DNA of 64,000 nucleotides from Sorghum bicolor (GCF_000003195.3 NC_012871.2:59387802-59451801); one strand, 5' to 3'. Counted from the stretch's first letter, positions 12,301 to 24,260 are shown. Notes: a model not told the origin generated them from the letters alone. Numbers and translations are program-made.

Positions 12301-14176
12301 GATCGCTAGCAGGTGCAAGAAGCAGTCGGTAGCGCTCGTCTCTGCTACGAGTTGGGCACAGCGCCGCTAGAGTCTGAGGACGGTGGCTGCCATAGATGAT
12401 GACAAAGAGCTCGCCGGCAAAGCCTAGAACAGAGCCTAAGTACCTCCGTTGAACAAAAAGAGAGCATTGAGATACAAAGGTCACGATGGAAGTCTCACCT
12501 AGGATATTTACCAAAGATGGGGAGGGCCTGGCCACGGCGTGGGGCTCCTCGATGCGGACGTTGGCTTCCAGCAAGGTGCTGTAGACGGCGGCACGGTTGC
12601 GGCGGTCGCGGGTCATCAACTCCGGCGAACTGATTGAGGTAGCAGCTAAGAGATTTGGATGGCGCCGCCATGATGGTCAGTTAGGGCTTAGGTGCCGTAC
12701 GTTTTGTGGGGAACAGGAAGATGCGATAAAGAAACTGCTAGAGGGCGACAGCTTGTCTCATATAGCATCGTGATGGCATATAGCAGGCCGTGACAAGGGG
12801 CCGCAGCGGCAGCCTACTTGGGCTTGGAGAGCAAAGCGGAACGGTGCGGCATGGCTCGTTTGGTTACGATGTGTGATTTTCTTTTGGCTTCGTGGATTGT
12901 CATCACGTCAAAGACATAGGCCCAAGGAGCAAAAGAAATAAATAAAAAAAAAAGAAAACATAGATAAGTGCCAATGAGAGAGAATTGTAGCTACCCTTGA
13001 TCAATTAGTTTGGATCCGACTAAGACGTACTAGGATAACAATTGATTATTTTGGGAACGATTTAATTTCTTGACTAAAAATAATTCTAGAATTAGTATTT
13101 AAGCCACAAGAACACTTTGTGTGTCAAAAAAATTAAGATAAAGCTTTTAGAGATAGTTTAGAACATGAGGAATAAAAATAAAGTATTTGGAGGTCACAAA
13201 AAGATATCTTGAAGCATCCAAAAATTTGACTACGCTCTTGAAAAGGTGGGAAGATTTTTTGACAAAATTATGAAAAAAATCCTAATAAGTTTATATAGAT
13301 TACTTGATGGAGGAGAAACTGAAACGAGTGATTTGGGTTAGAAAGAAAAGATTTTTGGGAAAATCTCTAACTGAAAGCCTAAGCTCAGAAACAAGGAATT
13401 CTATTGTAGAAAAAAGATGAAGGCGTGGTCAAGGAAGTTTGACCTACTAAACGCATTTTAAAAACTTTGCTCAATCTTAACACACAAAGGAGCAACAAGC
13501 AACATTGCATCAAATCTTATGCACCAGCATGTATGCACAACAACGTTGTTAAACCCTATGATAAATTTTATTTTTTTAAAAAAAATATTTTTCTATATTT
13601 TCATGAGCACAAAAAAATACAAAATAAATTATTTTAGCTCTATTTTCAAAGAAGGAATATTTAGGGTGCCACCTGTCAGCCATTAAGCTTCTGTTTTGTT
13701 CTCGTGTCCTCTAGAACCTTCCCATCAATTCTTGCGGAATTCTAACTTGATTTGGTTTGGTTCCTTGGCTCCTACTCTTCCCTAGCTTATTCTATTTTTA
13801 TCCCTGAAAATTCATAATTCACCAAAGCTATGGAAATTGTCATGTTAATCCTAAAAACTCTTGCTTGGTGAGGGTTCAGGAGTATTCCAGAGAATTCTTG
13901 GATGTATCCATCAGGGACTCTCTTGTCGAGACTCCAAATATAGCAAATGATATGTTTGTTTCGATCATCTTGACGAGCTCTTCGCAATGGCGTGCTCTAT
14001 TTCATCATTTGAGATATTTTATGTGGTGGAATATCAATAATTCTGCAAAAGAGGTGAGAGCAATACAACTCGTGGAACTTGTCAGAATAAACCCTATAAC
14101 CATGCACTAATAACTCTTTTGCCATTATGTTGTGCATTAATTGAAGGTATAATGTTGACATTAAGGACCGTCAACA
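9351..14176 (-). repeat. LTR of a minus-strand Gypsy element, split by a nested LTR
   Basis: In plus orientation the ends are TGTTGACATC at 9351 and GACCGTCAACA at 14176. A second copy at about 24440-25494 matches both halves (around 9700-10454 and 13673-14176), showing that the segment in between was inserted later. The uninterrupted LTR would be about 1.6 kb. A minus-strand TATA box (TATATAA, 10298-10304) is conserved in the second copy at 25058-25064. Confidence 0.7.
10455..13672 (-). repeat. Solo LTR of a Tekay/Del-like Gypsy element, minus strand
   Basis: It starts TGTAACACCCG and is the inverted counterpart of the plus-strand LTR at 16694-19654. The clearest shared block is 10880-11060 against about 18930-19080, including the word for ACTCTGCAGAGGT and CATGAGTCATGATTTACCC. 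The far end (AGGGTGCCAC) is degenerate, and no clean target duplication was found. It contains a G/C-rich middle (about 12230-12700) and A/T-rich flanks but no coding region. Confidence 0.6.
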
Positions 14177-14179
14177 TGG

Positions 14180-14680
14180 ATGTATCAATGATTGGGAACA
14201 TTTCTATGCTAAGGTGTTCGAGCGATTTGACAAGGACCAATACCTGAGGCAACTTCAACAGCTTGAGGCCTTGAAGCAAATTGGGTTAGTTGAGGACTAC
14301 CTAAAGCAATTTGAGTAGTTGGCTCATGGAATCTTGTTGTACAACAACATGTATGTGATGTTTACTTTGTTACTTGGTTTGTGGTAGGATTGAAGCCTGA
14401 ACTCAGAGCCGCAATTAGTCTTCATTGTCCTCAAGATGTGGCGACTGCTAGTACTCTTGCCCTACTGCAAGAAGAGGAGTTGAATTTGACTTGCAATAAG
14501 ACCTTTGGGCAGGATTTCACCAAAGGCAATGGCAAGTTTGCTACTATGATGGGGAAGAGATGAAACAGATATCTGACACTGATGATAACCTGTTGGAACT
14601 AAAATAGTTTCATAGGAAGAATAGGCTCTGCTTCAAATGTGGGAACAAGTGGAATCATAATCATCAATGTCCTGAACAAA
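14180..14680 (+). pseudogene. Gypsy Gag remnant with zinc knuckle
   Basis: The retrotransposon Gag pattern is recognisable: an ERFDKDQ segment followed by LKQIG and EDYLKQFE, a stop, then GLKPELRAAISLH at about 14386. A zinc knuckle CFKCGNKWNHNHQC follows at 14629-14670. At least one in-frame stop (about 14317) and later frame changes disable it. The normal protein would form the capsid and bind RNA. Confidence 0.75.
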
Positions 14681-14860
14681 TCTCTCTACATGTACTGGAA
14701 GAATTATTGGATGCATTGGGAACAACTTAGAGGACATGGAGTGTGATAGTGTCTCTCCAGAAGTTGAGGAAACTATGATGGCCCTAAATCCCACCTGCTA
14801 GTACAATCAGCTAAGTGGAGAACATTTAAACTTTTAGCAAATATTAGAAATCAAAAGGTA

Positions 14861-15061
14861 TTGATCCTAGTCGATTTTGGCAGTGTAGGTACATTCATTA
14901 GTGACACCTTGGTGCAACATCTCAGGCTGAAGACTGAATATTGTGCACCATTACAACACAAAGCTGCTGATGGTAGAATTCTCAATTGTTCCCCGAAAAT
15001 TCCTACTCTACAGTGGTTCATTCAGGGAACTACCTTTACTTCTAAACCACACGTATTGTAG
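14861..15061 (+). pseudogene. Gypsy aspartic protease remnant
   Basis: The stretch LILVDFGSVGTFIS matches the retropepsin active site, normally D-S/T-G. Here the motif is DFG, so the essential Ser/Thr beside the catalytic Asp is missing. A stop follows at 15061, and the next segment (ILGEDWL, about 15085) continues the family pattern. It is inactive by both the substitution and the truncation. Confidence 0.7.
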
Positions 15062-15175
15062 TTAAAGTTATTTGATTTGATTCTTGGGGAAGATTGGCTA
15101 GAAGAAGTGATCCCAATTTGGGTAGATTACAAGCACAAAGTGATGAAATTAACCTACTAGGGTAAGAGGGTCACT

Positions 15176-16061
15176 TTGCAAGGTGTACAAGATCAACAAG
15201 CAAACTATACTTCTGTTTTTACAACAAAACTGAAAGGACTCCCCAGGAATGACATGCTATCTCACTGCATATCCATACAACCGTGTGAACCAGACAGGGA
15301 TACTACTGCTGGTGTCTGCATGCTTCGACCTACTAAGGAATTGGCACATCCACAGTCTATCTCTAAGCATCTAAATGAGTATGATTATCTGTTTGCTACT
15401 CCAACTTCCTTACCTCTCCCAAGAGATGCAAATCACTCTATTCCTTTAATAACAGGAGCTCAGCCTGTTAAAATAAGACTATATAAATATAATCCAATAC
15501 AGAAAGATGAAATCAACAAGCAACTAAAGGAGATGTTAAAGAATGGAGTAATCACACCTAGCAGTAGTCCCTTTGCCTCTTCTGTTCTATTGGTAAAAAA
15601 GAAAGATGGAACCTAGAGATTATGCATTGACTACAGACAACTGAATGCTATCATTGTGAAAAATAAACACCCAATGTCATGGTGGAAGACTTATTGGATG
15701 AACTGGCTGGAGCTGCATGGTTTACAAAACTAGATTTTAGATTTGGTATCATCAAGTGTGTATGGCAGAGGGAGAAGAATTCAAGACTGCATTTGCAACT
15801 CATCAAGGACTTTATGAGTTTTTAGTAATGTTATTTGGGATGACTAATGCCTCTTCCACCTTTTAGTGCTTAATGAACACAATTTTCAAACATTTGCTCA
15901 GACATGGGGTGTTAGTATTTATGGATAACATCCTGATATATAGTGCCACTTTGGGAGAACATATGAGGCTATTGAAGGAAGTGTTTCAAATCCTCAGTGA
16001 TCATCACTTTTGCATCAAGAGATCAAAATGCTCATTTGCACAGAAGCAAGTAGAGTATTGA
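15176..16061 (+). pseudogene. Gypsy reverse transcriptase remnant
   Basis: The linker and fingers-palm region is readable: IKEML-like NGVITPSSSPFASSVLLVKKKDGT, a stop at 15616, CIDYRQLN, KLDFRFG, FGMTNA and VLVFMDNILIYS near 15908-15945. The second catalytic aspartate of the usual F-x-D-D box is Asn here (FMDN). Several stops and frame changes (15616, about 15680, 15867, 16061) confirm decay. The enzyme would normally copy element RNA into DNA. Confidence 0.8.
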
Positions 16062-16222
16062 GACATGTGGTTTCAGTCCAAGGAAGTGGCTACAAAACCT
16101 AGTAAAGTGGATGCAGTTAATAGATGGCCTATACCCACCAATCTCAAACAGCTAAGGGGATTCCTTGGTTTGATAGGGTATTATAGAAAGTTTATTGCTC
16201 AGTATGGGATGATCAGTCAACC

Positions 16223-16690
16223 TTGACAACATTTCTAAAGAAGGGTACTCAGTTCAGTTGGACCTATAAAGAAGATCAAGCCTTCAACTTGCTCAAACAA
16301 AAGTTAACACTAGCCCTAGTGCTTGCAGTCCTAGATTTCACCAGCGAATTTGTGTTAGAAATAGATGCTTGTGACTATAGAATTGGAGCTATACTTATGC
16401 AAAATAAACATCCTGTGGCATACTTGAGTAAGGCACTATCTCCCAGAAATCAAACACTATCATTCTATGAAAAAGAATGTCTAGCCATATTGATGGCAAT
16501 AGAGAAATGGAGACCATATCTACATCATAGATAGATCACAATTAAGACAGACCATCAAAGTCTCTTGCATTTGACTCAATAAAGAGTCCACTCCAAGCTA
16601 CAACAAAAGGCCTTGGTCAAATTAATGGATCTAAATTTCAAAATATAGTATAAGAAGGGAATTCATAATGTAGCAGCAGATGCCTTGTCA
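16223..16690 (+). pseudogene. Gypsy RNase H remnant
   Basis: The frame from 16223 reads FSWTYKEDQAFNLLKQKL, then VLEIDACDYRIGAILMQ, PVAYLSKAL, YEKECLAILMAIEKWRPYL, the classical Gypsy RT-to-RNase H region. A stop follows at 16534, then degenerate KTDHQSLLHL and the AADALSR end. The coding sequence is cut at about 16693 by an LTR insertion and resumes at 19655 or later. Confidence 0.78.
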
Positions 16691-16693
16691 AGA

Positions 16694-19654
16694 TGTGTAA
16701 CACCCAAAATTTGATTTTCAAATAATAGGATTTAATTTGATTTATTTAAGTATTTTTGTGAGCATTTAATTTCATGAATAAATAATTTTTGTAGAAAATA
16801 AAATTTATTATAAGTTTAGTAAACTTGATTGTGCATTCATGCTGGAGAATAATTGTTTTTGTGTTGTTGTTCTGTTTTTGTTTTAATTGTTCTTGCTCAA
16901 AAGCTCTTTTGAAAAAAAAATTGAAAAAGAAAAATAAAAATAAGAAGGGGAGACAGCTCCCTGGAACCAGGCCAAAGCCCAGCAGTTTCCCCCCTCTCCT
17001 TTGAGCGCGGCCTAACGGCCCAGGGCAGGGCGTGGCCCAGTTGCTTTTCTCTCCCCCCCCCCGCGCGCTGACCTTTCCCCCTCCCCCTTCCACTGACGGC
17101 CGGGCCCCACCCCTTCTTTCACTGCCAGCCAGGCCCCACGCGTCAGCTCTCTCTCACCTTCCCTTCCTTCTTCCCCAGCGTGGCCGAACAGGACCCTTGC
17201 TCCAACCGACTCCAAAATCGACGGGATCCCTTGCCAAATCCGCGCGAAAGGAGATCTCCTCCAGGCCAATAAAGCCCCGTGCCCTCCCTCTTGACCCTTT
17301 CTTCCGTTTTACACGACTTGAAGCCGCCCCAGCAGCTCTCTTGACACGGTTTGGATCTCTCCGACGAACGAATCACACCCGCCGCCGTGACTTTCATCCT
17401 TCGCTGCGCCAAGCCCGACTACGATCGCGTGCCGAGCTTCACGTCTTCTCTAAGAAGGTGCCGAGACCCTCCCCATGCGCTCTACCGCGCCAAACCACTC
17501 TCACATCGGCACCGAACTTTTGCAGGAGCACTTCGTCCGCCTAGCCACGCCGCGAGCCGTCTCTGCGACTTCTTGGTTCGAATCAAGCCCCTAGACGGGT
17601 TCGGGGTAAGCTCCTCCACGTGCTGGTGGACTTATTTTGGTGTTTGGCGCTCGGGAACGTGAAAACCGCGACTCCGGCGAGCCCCAACAATGGCGCCGCC
17701 GCCGGGGGTCCTGTTCTGGCAAGGCAGCCGGCCGTTTTCTCCCCTGAAGCAATCCTGAGCCGTCCGATCAGAGATCGATGGCCCAGAACAGAAGATACCC
17801 CTTCGGGGGGGTATTTTGTTAAAGAGCCCTCGAAGTTCTTTAGAATGGAACCCGCGGTCCTTTGCGTCATCAGGAAAGGCGTTTCGCTATTCTGAAAGCG
17901 TATTTTCGTTCGGGTTAAAATCAAATACGTTTTCTGTTATTTACAGTTTTGCCATTGGAATTGATTTGCTTATAAAATGCTCATATTAACTCCGTTTTTG
18001 TCCATTCAAATTTCGTTAGATTCATATTTACAAGCTCTACATGTTGGAAGTATTTATTCTCTGTTTTGAAACTTTTTAATTCTGCAGTAGCATTTAATTA
18101 ATTATTCTCTATAAGAAATCCTGGAAAATTCATATCTCCCACGTTTTAAATCCGATTTTCGTGAACTTTACGTTTGTGTGATCGTAGCGCTGCGTAGGCC
18201 ATTTTGATAAACTGTTATATTTGTTTTACCACTGTTTGGTGTATTGTTCTAATTATAGCTTGTTTGCTTCGTGTATGATTGTCTACATTGGATTGCGTGT
18301 TGTTGATTGATGTTTGGGAATAGACGGTGAGCCGTACGTTGTTGATCAAGACCAAGCTTTTGAAGACCAGCAGGCTCAGGAGAGCTTTGATCAAGGCAAG
18401 TATAACTTGGGATTATCCTTGTTACCTATACACTTTTAATACAATATATCATATGCATGTGTCCACCTTGACAACCCTAGTGAAATCATAGATGATTGTT
18501 ATCCTGAATTCCTTGATACCTATTTGGATATGCATTTGGGTAGTTCTTGCTAGTGCTTGATTATTAATCTATGATCTTGTAACATGAATCTTTGAATATG
18601 CAATAAACGATAAAATAAGCTTTCTAGTAACTTGAACTCAAAGGGTGGAAAGAACTCTGGCTTTTGCTAGATTGATCTTGACCCTCCATAAGGACTTATC
18701 CCTTGGCAAAAGCTGGGACAACTCGTACAACCATGAGGGCTATATGGCTCTGGTTTTAGCTCAGTATGAGGACCTTTTTCTAGCTTGTTAGCGGTTACCT
18801 TAAATGGCGTAAGAATGGCTAGACACGTTGGGTATAGTGTGGCCTCTGTCCGTGTGTATAGGCTGCGTGTTATGTGCCATGGAAGGGGGGCTCTATATCT
18901 GCCTGCCGAGTGAATCTAATGGCCCTAACTTGTTAGACGAAACCTTTGAAAGGCTTCATAGTGAACCCTGTCGGCTTTCCTTGGAAGTGAGCTAAGAGGT
19001 CGACGGGCCTCGGGCGAAAGGGTAAATCACGACTCATGGGTAAAGATGTACAACCTCTGCAGAGTGTTAAATCTGGTATACTAGCCGTGCCCACGGATAC
19101 GGACGGCCCGGAAAACTGACGGAATAGATGGACACTGATAAACATGATTAATGATGATAAAGGATGGTTTATTATGTTGTTTATATGTGTTATTCATAAT
19201 TCCTGTATACAATTGATCATGTGGTTATGGGATTATTTATGCTACCTTGACTGTTGCTATCCAATGAATAAACATGCTATCCACTATTAAAAGCTAAATG
19301 CAATCAAACCAGTGTCAGCTGTTTGAGCCTCATGAACCCCTGGTTATACTTGTTGAGTACGATATGTGCTCACTCTTGCAATTTCCCAACACCCCAGGTT
19401 ATGCAATGAGGACTATCGTCATGAGTATTAGGCTTGGAGTCAACCAGTCAACAGTGTCCCTGTGTGGAGCTTCCGTCGAGAGCGTTGTTTAATATTATTA
19501 TCATTTTTGTGTAAGACTGTGATTTATTATGTTCCGCTATGTAATAAACACTGCAATGGTACATTTGAGATTTGTCTACTTATGTGTGCGGCTATTCCTG
19601 GGGCACATATGAGTCTTTTATGCATCCTATTTTGTTCTTAAAATATGGGTGTGA
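16694..19654 (+). repeat. Solo LTR, Tekay/Del-like, about 2.96 kb
   Basis: It starts TGTGTAACACCC and ends GGGTGTGA, and is flanked by CAAGA at 16689-16693 and 19655-19659. The Gypsy pol frame it interrupts reads through once one CAAGA is removed. Alternatively the LTR is TGTAACACCC...GGGTGTGACA (16696-19656) with an imperfect duplication AGATG/AGACC. No internal coding region is present. The middle (about 17000-17780) is G/C-rich and presumably the transcribed leader. It is homologous to the minus-strand LTR at 10455-13672. Confidence 0.75.
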
Positions 19655-20968
19655 CAAGACCCCCTGAGCAACTTTTAGATTTAGTGTTGCCTCTCTCTAA
19701 GTGTGTAGCATCTTGGGTGCAAAACTTGCAGGAAGGCTATCAAGATGACATTGATGCAAATAAGTTGTTGACTAAGCTAAGTGTGTCTGGAAGCAATGAC
19801 AAGGGCTATACTTTGGTGGATGACACAATTAGATATAAAGGACATGTTTGGGTTGGTAATAATCAGCTAGCCCAACAACACATACTCATAGCCTTTCATG
19901 ACAGTGGATTGGGAGGACATTTTGGAATCATAGCTACGTACCATCGGGTTAGGCAACTGTTTGCATGGCCAGGGCTTAAACAAATAGTGCAACTCTTTGT
20001 TCAGTAATGTACCACTTGTCAATAGGCAAAGCATGAACACATTAAACCTCCAAGACTGCTAGAACCTCCTCCTATTCTTTCAAATGCTTAAGAGATAGTA
20101 TGTCTAGACTTCATTGAAGGCTTACCACAGTCTAATAGGTTCAATACAATATTGGTGGTGATTGAAAAATTCACTAAGTATGCTCATTTCATACCAGTGA
20201 AACATCCCGTTACAACATTGCAAATTGCTAAGCTATTTTTAGATCATGTGTACAAGCTCCATGGGTTCCCAAAAGCTATGGTCTCAGATAGAGACAGAGT
20301 CTTTACAAGTGCAGTCTAGGAAAGAGTTATTCAAGTTAACTAACAAAAAGTTGCTTATGAGCTCTAGCTACCATCCTCAAACTATTGGGCAAACAAAATG
20401 TTTGAATCGGTGTCTAGAAGGCTTTCTTAGATGTATTGTCCACTCATGCCCAAGACAATGGAGAAATGGTTATCAGTTGCCAAGTTCTCGTACAATATAG
20501 CCACATATTCATCTTTGGGTAGATCTCCGTTTGAGGTACTATATGGTTACACTCCAAGATAGCTAGGCATTAAAAACTTACATATATGTTCTGTGCCTAG
20601 CCTAGAGTAATGGCTCAAGGAGAGGGAGCTATTGAATAGGCTTTTCAGCAATGACTATTGAGGGCTCAATAGAGGATGAAAGTTCAGACTGACAAGAATA
20701 GAACAGAAAGATCTTTTGAAGTGGGTAAAATGGTGTATCTGAAACTATAGCCTCATGTCCAGTCTTCGGTGGCTTATAGAAGCAATCATAAACTTTCCTT
20801 TCAATTCTATGGTCCTTTTAAGATCACCCAGAAAGTGGGACCAGTGGCCCACAAATTGGCCTTACCTGATACTAGCAGGATCCATCCTGTAGTACATGTG
20901 TCAAAATTGAAGAAACACATAGCTCCATCATCTCCAGTCTCAATGGACCTATCTACAGTGTGTATAGA
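19655..20968 (+). pseudogene. Gypsy integrase remnant
   Basis: The frame at 19645-20007 contains the zinc-binding H-H part (GGHFGIIATYHRVRQLFAWPG), a stop at 20007, then CTTCQ. The catalytic core follows with LDFIEGLP (first Asp), VSDRD (second Asp) near 20280 and degenerate SSYHPQTIGQTK. The segment 20769-20968 is the GPF-like region (FYGPFKITQKVGPVAHKL) and HPVVHVSKLK. Multiple stops and shifts inactivate it. The last codons are interrupted by the solo LTR at 20969. Confidence 0.78.
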
Positions 20969-21597
20969 TGAAAGCCCTAGTTTGGTTTTGGATAATTGAT
21001 GAAACCCTAGTACTAACCTCTATGCTAAGTGTCTGTAGACTTAATGAGGTTGGTACATGCCAAGTGATGGAGCAAGTGATGATCATGGTGATGATGGTGA
21101 TGACCACAAGGTGATCAAGTGCTCAACTTGGAAAAGAAGAAAGAGAAAAACAAAACCCTATGGAGATCAAGGCAAAGGTATTGCTTAGGGTTTTGGTTTT
21201 GGTGATCAAGACACCATAGAGGGTGTGATCACATTTAGGATAGATAGCCGTACTATAAAGAGGGGAATTCTTTGGCTAAGCGGTTATCAAGTGCCACTAG
21301 GTGTCATTGTTCATGTGCATGCATTTAGAACCTAGTGAGCTAACTTAACTCCTTCGAAGAAAATGATTGTGAAAATGCTAACACACGTGCACTTGTTGGT
21401 TTACACATTGTGGTGTTGGCACACTTTGAGAAGGAGGTGGAGTTTCATGGGTAGAGAGAGGATGGGTTCCTCTCTCCCTCCCGCCGAGCTTGCGAGGCGG
21501 GATTCGGCGCTTTTCGAGAAAATGAAGTGCATATTTTCTATTGCGTCGGTGGGAAATTTGGAGAAGTCGCGGGAGTGTTTCTCGCTGAGAAAACACT

Positions 21598-21985
21598 CAC
21601 CGGACGCTGGCTTCTGGAGCACCGGACGCTGCGTCTGAGCGTCCGGTGCAGACAGTGCCTGGCCCAGCTAGGGTAAGGCACCGGACGCTGGCTTGAGCGT
21701 CCGGTGGTTAGCGTCCGGTGTGCGGGCGTTTTGCGACCCTCTCTGTGCATGGGTCCGGTGAGCACCGGACGCTGAGGGTGCGTCCGGTGGCTTGCGTCCG
21801 GTGACCCTGCGAGTTTGCGGAGCTCTCTGCGCATGAGTCCGGTGCGCATCGGACGCGTCCGGTGCCAACCTGCTCAGCGTCCGGTGCTCTGCAGGTTACC
21901 GTTAGACTCTGACACGCGGCTGACGTTGGAGCACCGGACGCTGGTGTTGAGCGTCCGATGCCCCTTTAAGAGCGTCCGGTGACCC
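21598..21985. repeat. Second GCGTCCGGTG / CACCGGACGC array
   Basis: Roughly a dozen copies of the decamer in both orientations occupy the same LTR position as the array at 6566-6963. Spacers and copy order differ between the two LTRs although the decamer itself is kept. Confidence 0.85.
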
Positions 21986-22033
21986 CGTATTTCGCCCAGT
22001 GAAAGAGCCAACGGCTCTATTTGTTTGAGGGGC

Positions 22034-22040
22034 TATAAAT
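22034..22040 (+). promoter_or_regulatory. TATA box of the solo LTR
   Basis: TATAAAT lies in the context GGGGCTATAAATA, identical to the 3' LTR promoter at 7014-7020. Confidence 0.65.
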
Positions 22041-22911
22041 ACGTGTTTGGCCGGCTTGGGGCTCACCCTCTTGGTATTCTAGCATACTTGACATCCTTGT
22101 GAGCCTAAGCAAACTCCTCCCACTCATCTCCTTCATAGATTAAACATCTTTGTGAGATTGGGAGTGATTCCAAGTGCATTTGCTTGAGTGATTGCATCTA
22201 GTGGCACTTGGGGATCGTTCTAGCTGCGGTTTTCTTGTTACTCTTGGTGGTTGCCGCCACCTAGACGGCTTGGAGCAGCAGAGGAGGATTGGTACGAGTT
22301 GGTGATTGTTCGTGGCCATCTCCCGGTGATTGTGAGAGGTTTGTGCCTACCTCGGCGGAGTGCCAAAGGCAACATTAGTGGATTGCTCGTGTCATTGAGT
22401 TACCTCACTTGTGGGTAGGTTCTTGTGGTGTCTTAGTGAGGACGAGGTTCGTGCAACACCTCTTAGCCACCGAACCACCAAGTGTTGGTCGACACAACGG
22501 GGACGTAGCGTGCCGGCAAGCACGTGAACCTCGGGAGAAAAATTGTGTGTCTCCATTGTGATTGTTCATTGGATTTCTCCCGGTGATTGGACTTCATATT
22601 ATTGATTGGTTCATCCCCTCTACGCGGCGGTATAAAGATCAAACTATCTCTTTTTACATTCCCGCAAACTAGAGTAGCTTACTTACTTGTATAGAAACTT
22701 TTAGGTAGCTTTCTAGTGTAAGTAGTGACATAGCTCTTGTGTGCCTAGTGATTATATCAACTAGAATTGTTGGATAGGTGGCTTGCAAACACCCCATTAG
22801 AGCTAGAGCAAAAAGCTTCGCTTTGTTATTAACTAACCTCTTACTCTAGTGAGTTTGTAGATTTTTTAAATAGGCTATTCACCCCCCCTCTAGCCATATT
22901 AGGACCTTTCA

Positions 22912-23110
22912 ATAGATCCTTTTGAAGCTTTGCAACCAAATGCATTCTTAAACAACAGACACACCAGCAAGGGGTCTTCAAAAGTTAAGCAAGTATTGGT
23001 GTAGTGGAGCTCTCTACTAGCTGAGATGGTAACCTAGGAAGAAGTCTATGATCTTCATCATCGATATCCCATAGCACCAACTTGGGGTCAAGCTAGATTT
23101 CAAGGAGAGG
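22912..23110 (+). pseudogene. Gypsy chromodomain-like tail
   Basis: After the solo LTR the Gypsy frame resumes with a degenerate chromodomain segment (KVKQVLV, stop, WSSLLAEM, then EEVYDLHHRYP and WGQARFQGEG). This matches the C-terminal tail of chromovirus integrases. In-frame stops show it is dead. Confidence 0.65.
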
Positions 23111-23114
23111 GAAT

Positions 23115-23378
23115 TGTCAGGAAAGGAGCCTGGTCTACTAGTGGCTAATGAGCTGAGTGTATGGCTTAGTAGACTTCCTTGTGGGCTTAGCCTTGCGTGT
23201 GTCTTAGCTATATAGCTTATTGCCTCGACGTGTGGAAGAGGCATGTAATAGAATTCTAAATTGTTCCTAGTCTGAATAATAAACCTCCTGTGGACATTAG
23301 CCGTGTTCCATCCTCTCCTACCTCAAATTCTTGCTATCCTATCCCCAAATCCCTTCTTATAGTAGTAAGATCATTACA
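23115..23378 (+). repeat. Putative short 3' LTR of the decayed Gypsy element
   Basis: A purine run AAGGAGAGGGAA precedes TGTCAGGAAAGG, and the segment ends GATCATTACA after a TATATAG-like box near 23209. The 5' LTR is missing from the window, so the length of 264 bp is inferred from ends only. Confidence 0.45.
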
Positions 23379-23850
23379 ACATGTTGGCGAGCTCCATCTG
23401 CCCAGTCTGCAATGGCAAGCTACGCACAGGCCATGACAGCGAGCTTTGTGCATGTCATGATGGCCCCATAGCATCCTTGTAGTGTACGTCTAGCTGCCAC
23501 GATGAGCTCATTCTCTCCCTCCCCACACACCATTTCAGTCATCCTCTCTACCCTCTCTACTTGGACATCAGATCTCATAGGCAAGAAACACATCTCGCGT
23601 TGGAGCAGTTGCACATGCCCGCCATGGAAGTTAACAGTGGAGCAGCAACACAGATTTGTTGTGGGGACTGCTTGGACGCTGCCACTGGGGCCAATTCCAA
23701 TTTGGTGACCGTACACTTAGAATGATCTTAGCAAATGATTGGTTGTTCGACCACCATGAGCCCACTCCTGACCTAGCTAAAAATACAAAATATTTATTTA
23801 AAATGGTATAACTTTTAATGTTTGGTGACCGACAACTCGTCATGGGGTTA
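23379..23850. other. Unrecognised stretch
   Basis: No convincing gene is seen. Short ORFs on both strands overlap and lack recognisable domains. A TTTGGTGACCG word occurs near 23700 and 23820. Confidence 0.3.
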
Positions 23851-23859
23851 CTCGGGATG

Positions 23860-24260
23860 ATTTGTTCGAGGGGCTAAAGAACCACAAATCTCGAGGTAAC
23901 GCAAGTGACGAACCACAAATCTCAAGGTAACGCAAGAGACAAATGATTTATAATGGTTTAGGCCCTCATGATCGAGTAAAAGCCTTTATGTCAAGTCAGT
24001 GTTAGCCTTTGTATTGGATTGATGATTATGGTTGTGTATACAAGGGGTGCCTCTAGCCTCTTTTTATATAGAGAGAGAAGGCCGTGAAGTAATTCTATTC
24101 CTAGTCGGGTACAATTGAGGAGTTCTAGATCTATTATAGAATCTAACTTTCCTATTACTTCGACTAAGTCGGTCTTCTTAGCTTGAAGTTCATGCTGCCT
24201 TAGTTGGTGTCCTTTATGCATGAACCCTATAGATCCCATATCAACATGTATCATTTATAA
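23860..24260 (-). repeat. Diverged LTR-like fragment
   Basis: The order of words (GGTAACGCAAG, GTATTGGATTG, TTTATATAGAG, CCTAGTCGGGTACAATTG, AACTT...CGACTAAGTCGG) parallels the LTR at 58208-58668, including the position of the minus-strand TATA box, but identity is low. It is probably an old relative of that LTR family. Confidence 0.4.

Larger units (their letters stand above)
20969..22911 (+). repeat. Solo LTR of the SIRE/Maximus-like Copia family, TSD ATAGA
   Basis: The 1943-bp sequence starts TGAAAGCCCTAG and ends GACCTTTCA. It is flanked by the perfect 5-bp duplication ATAGA (20964-20968 and 22912-22916). Start, end, decamer array (21598-21985), TATA box (22034-22040) and 3' half match the LTRs ending at 8104 and starting at 61186. 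With no internal sequence between the duplications, it is the product of LTR-LTR recombination. Confidence 0.9.
14177..23378 (+). mobile_element. Decayed Ty3/Gypsy retrotransposon, interrupted by two solo LTRs
   Basis: Gag, protease, reverse transcriptase, RNase H, integrase and chromodomain remnants follow in Ty3/Gypsy order on the plus strand, broken by stops and frame changes. Two insertions split it, about 16694-19654 and 20969-22911, and the coding similarity resumes at the next residue after each. The 5' end is lost at the neighbouring minus-strand LTR. A putative 264-bp 3' LTR ends at 23378. Confidence 0.8.

Noticed and set aside
13787..14279. Short ORFs across the joint of the minus-strand LTR and the Gypsy gag
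   Set aside because: They cross the LTR boundary at 14176 or lie inside the LTR, and only the gag frame after the boundary shows family similarity.
16746..17924. Overlapping ORFs on both strands in the G/C-rich part of the solo LTR
   Set aside because: They overlap in several frames, show no domain, and fall in the middle of an LTR bounded by a target duplication.
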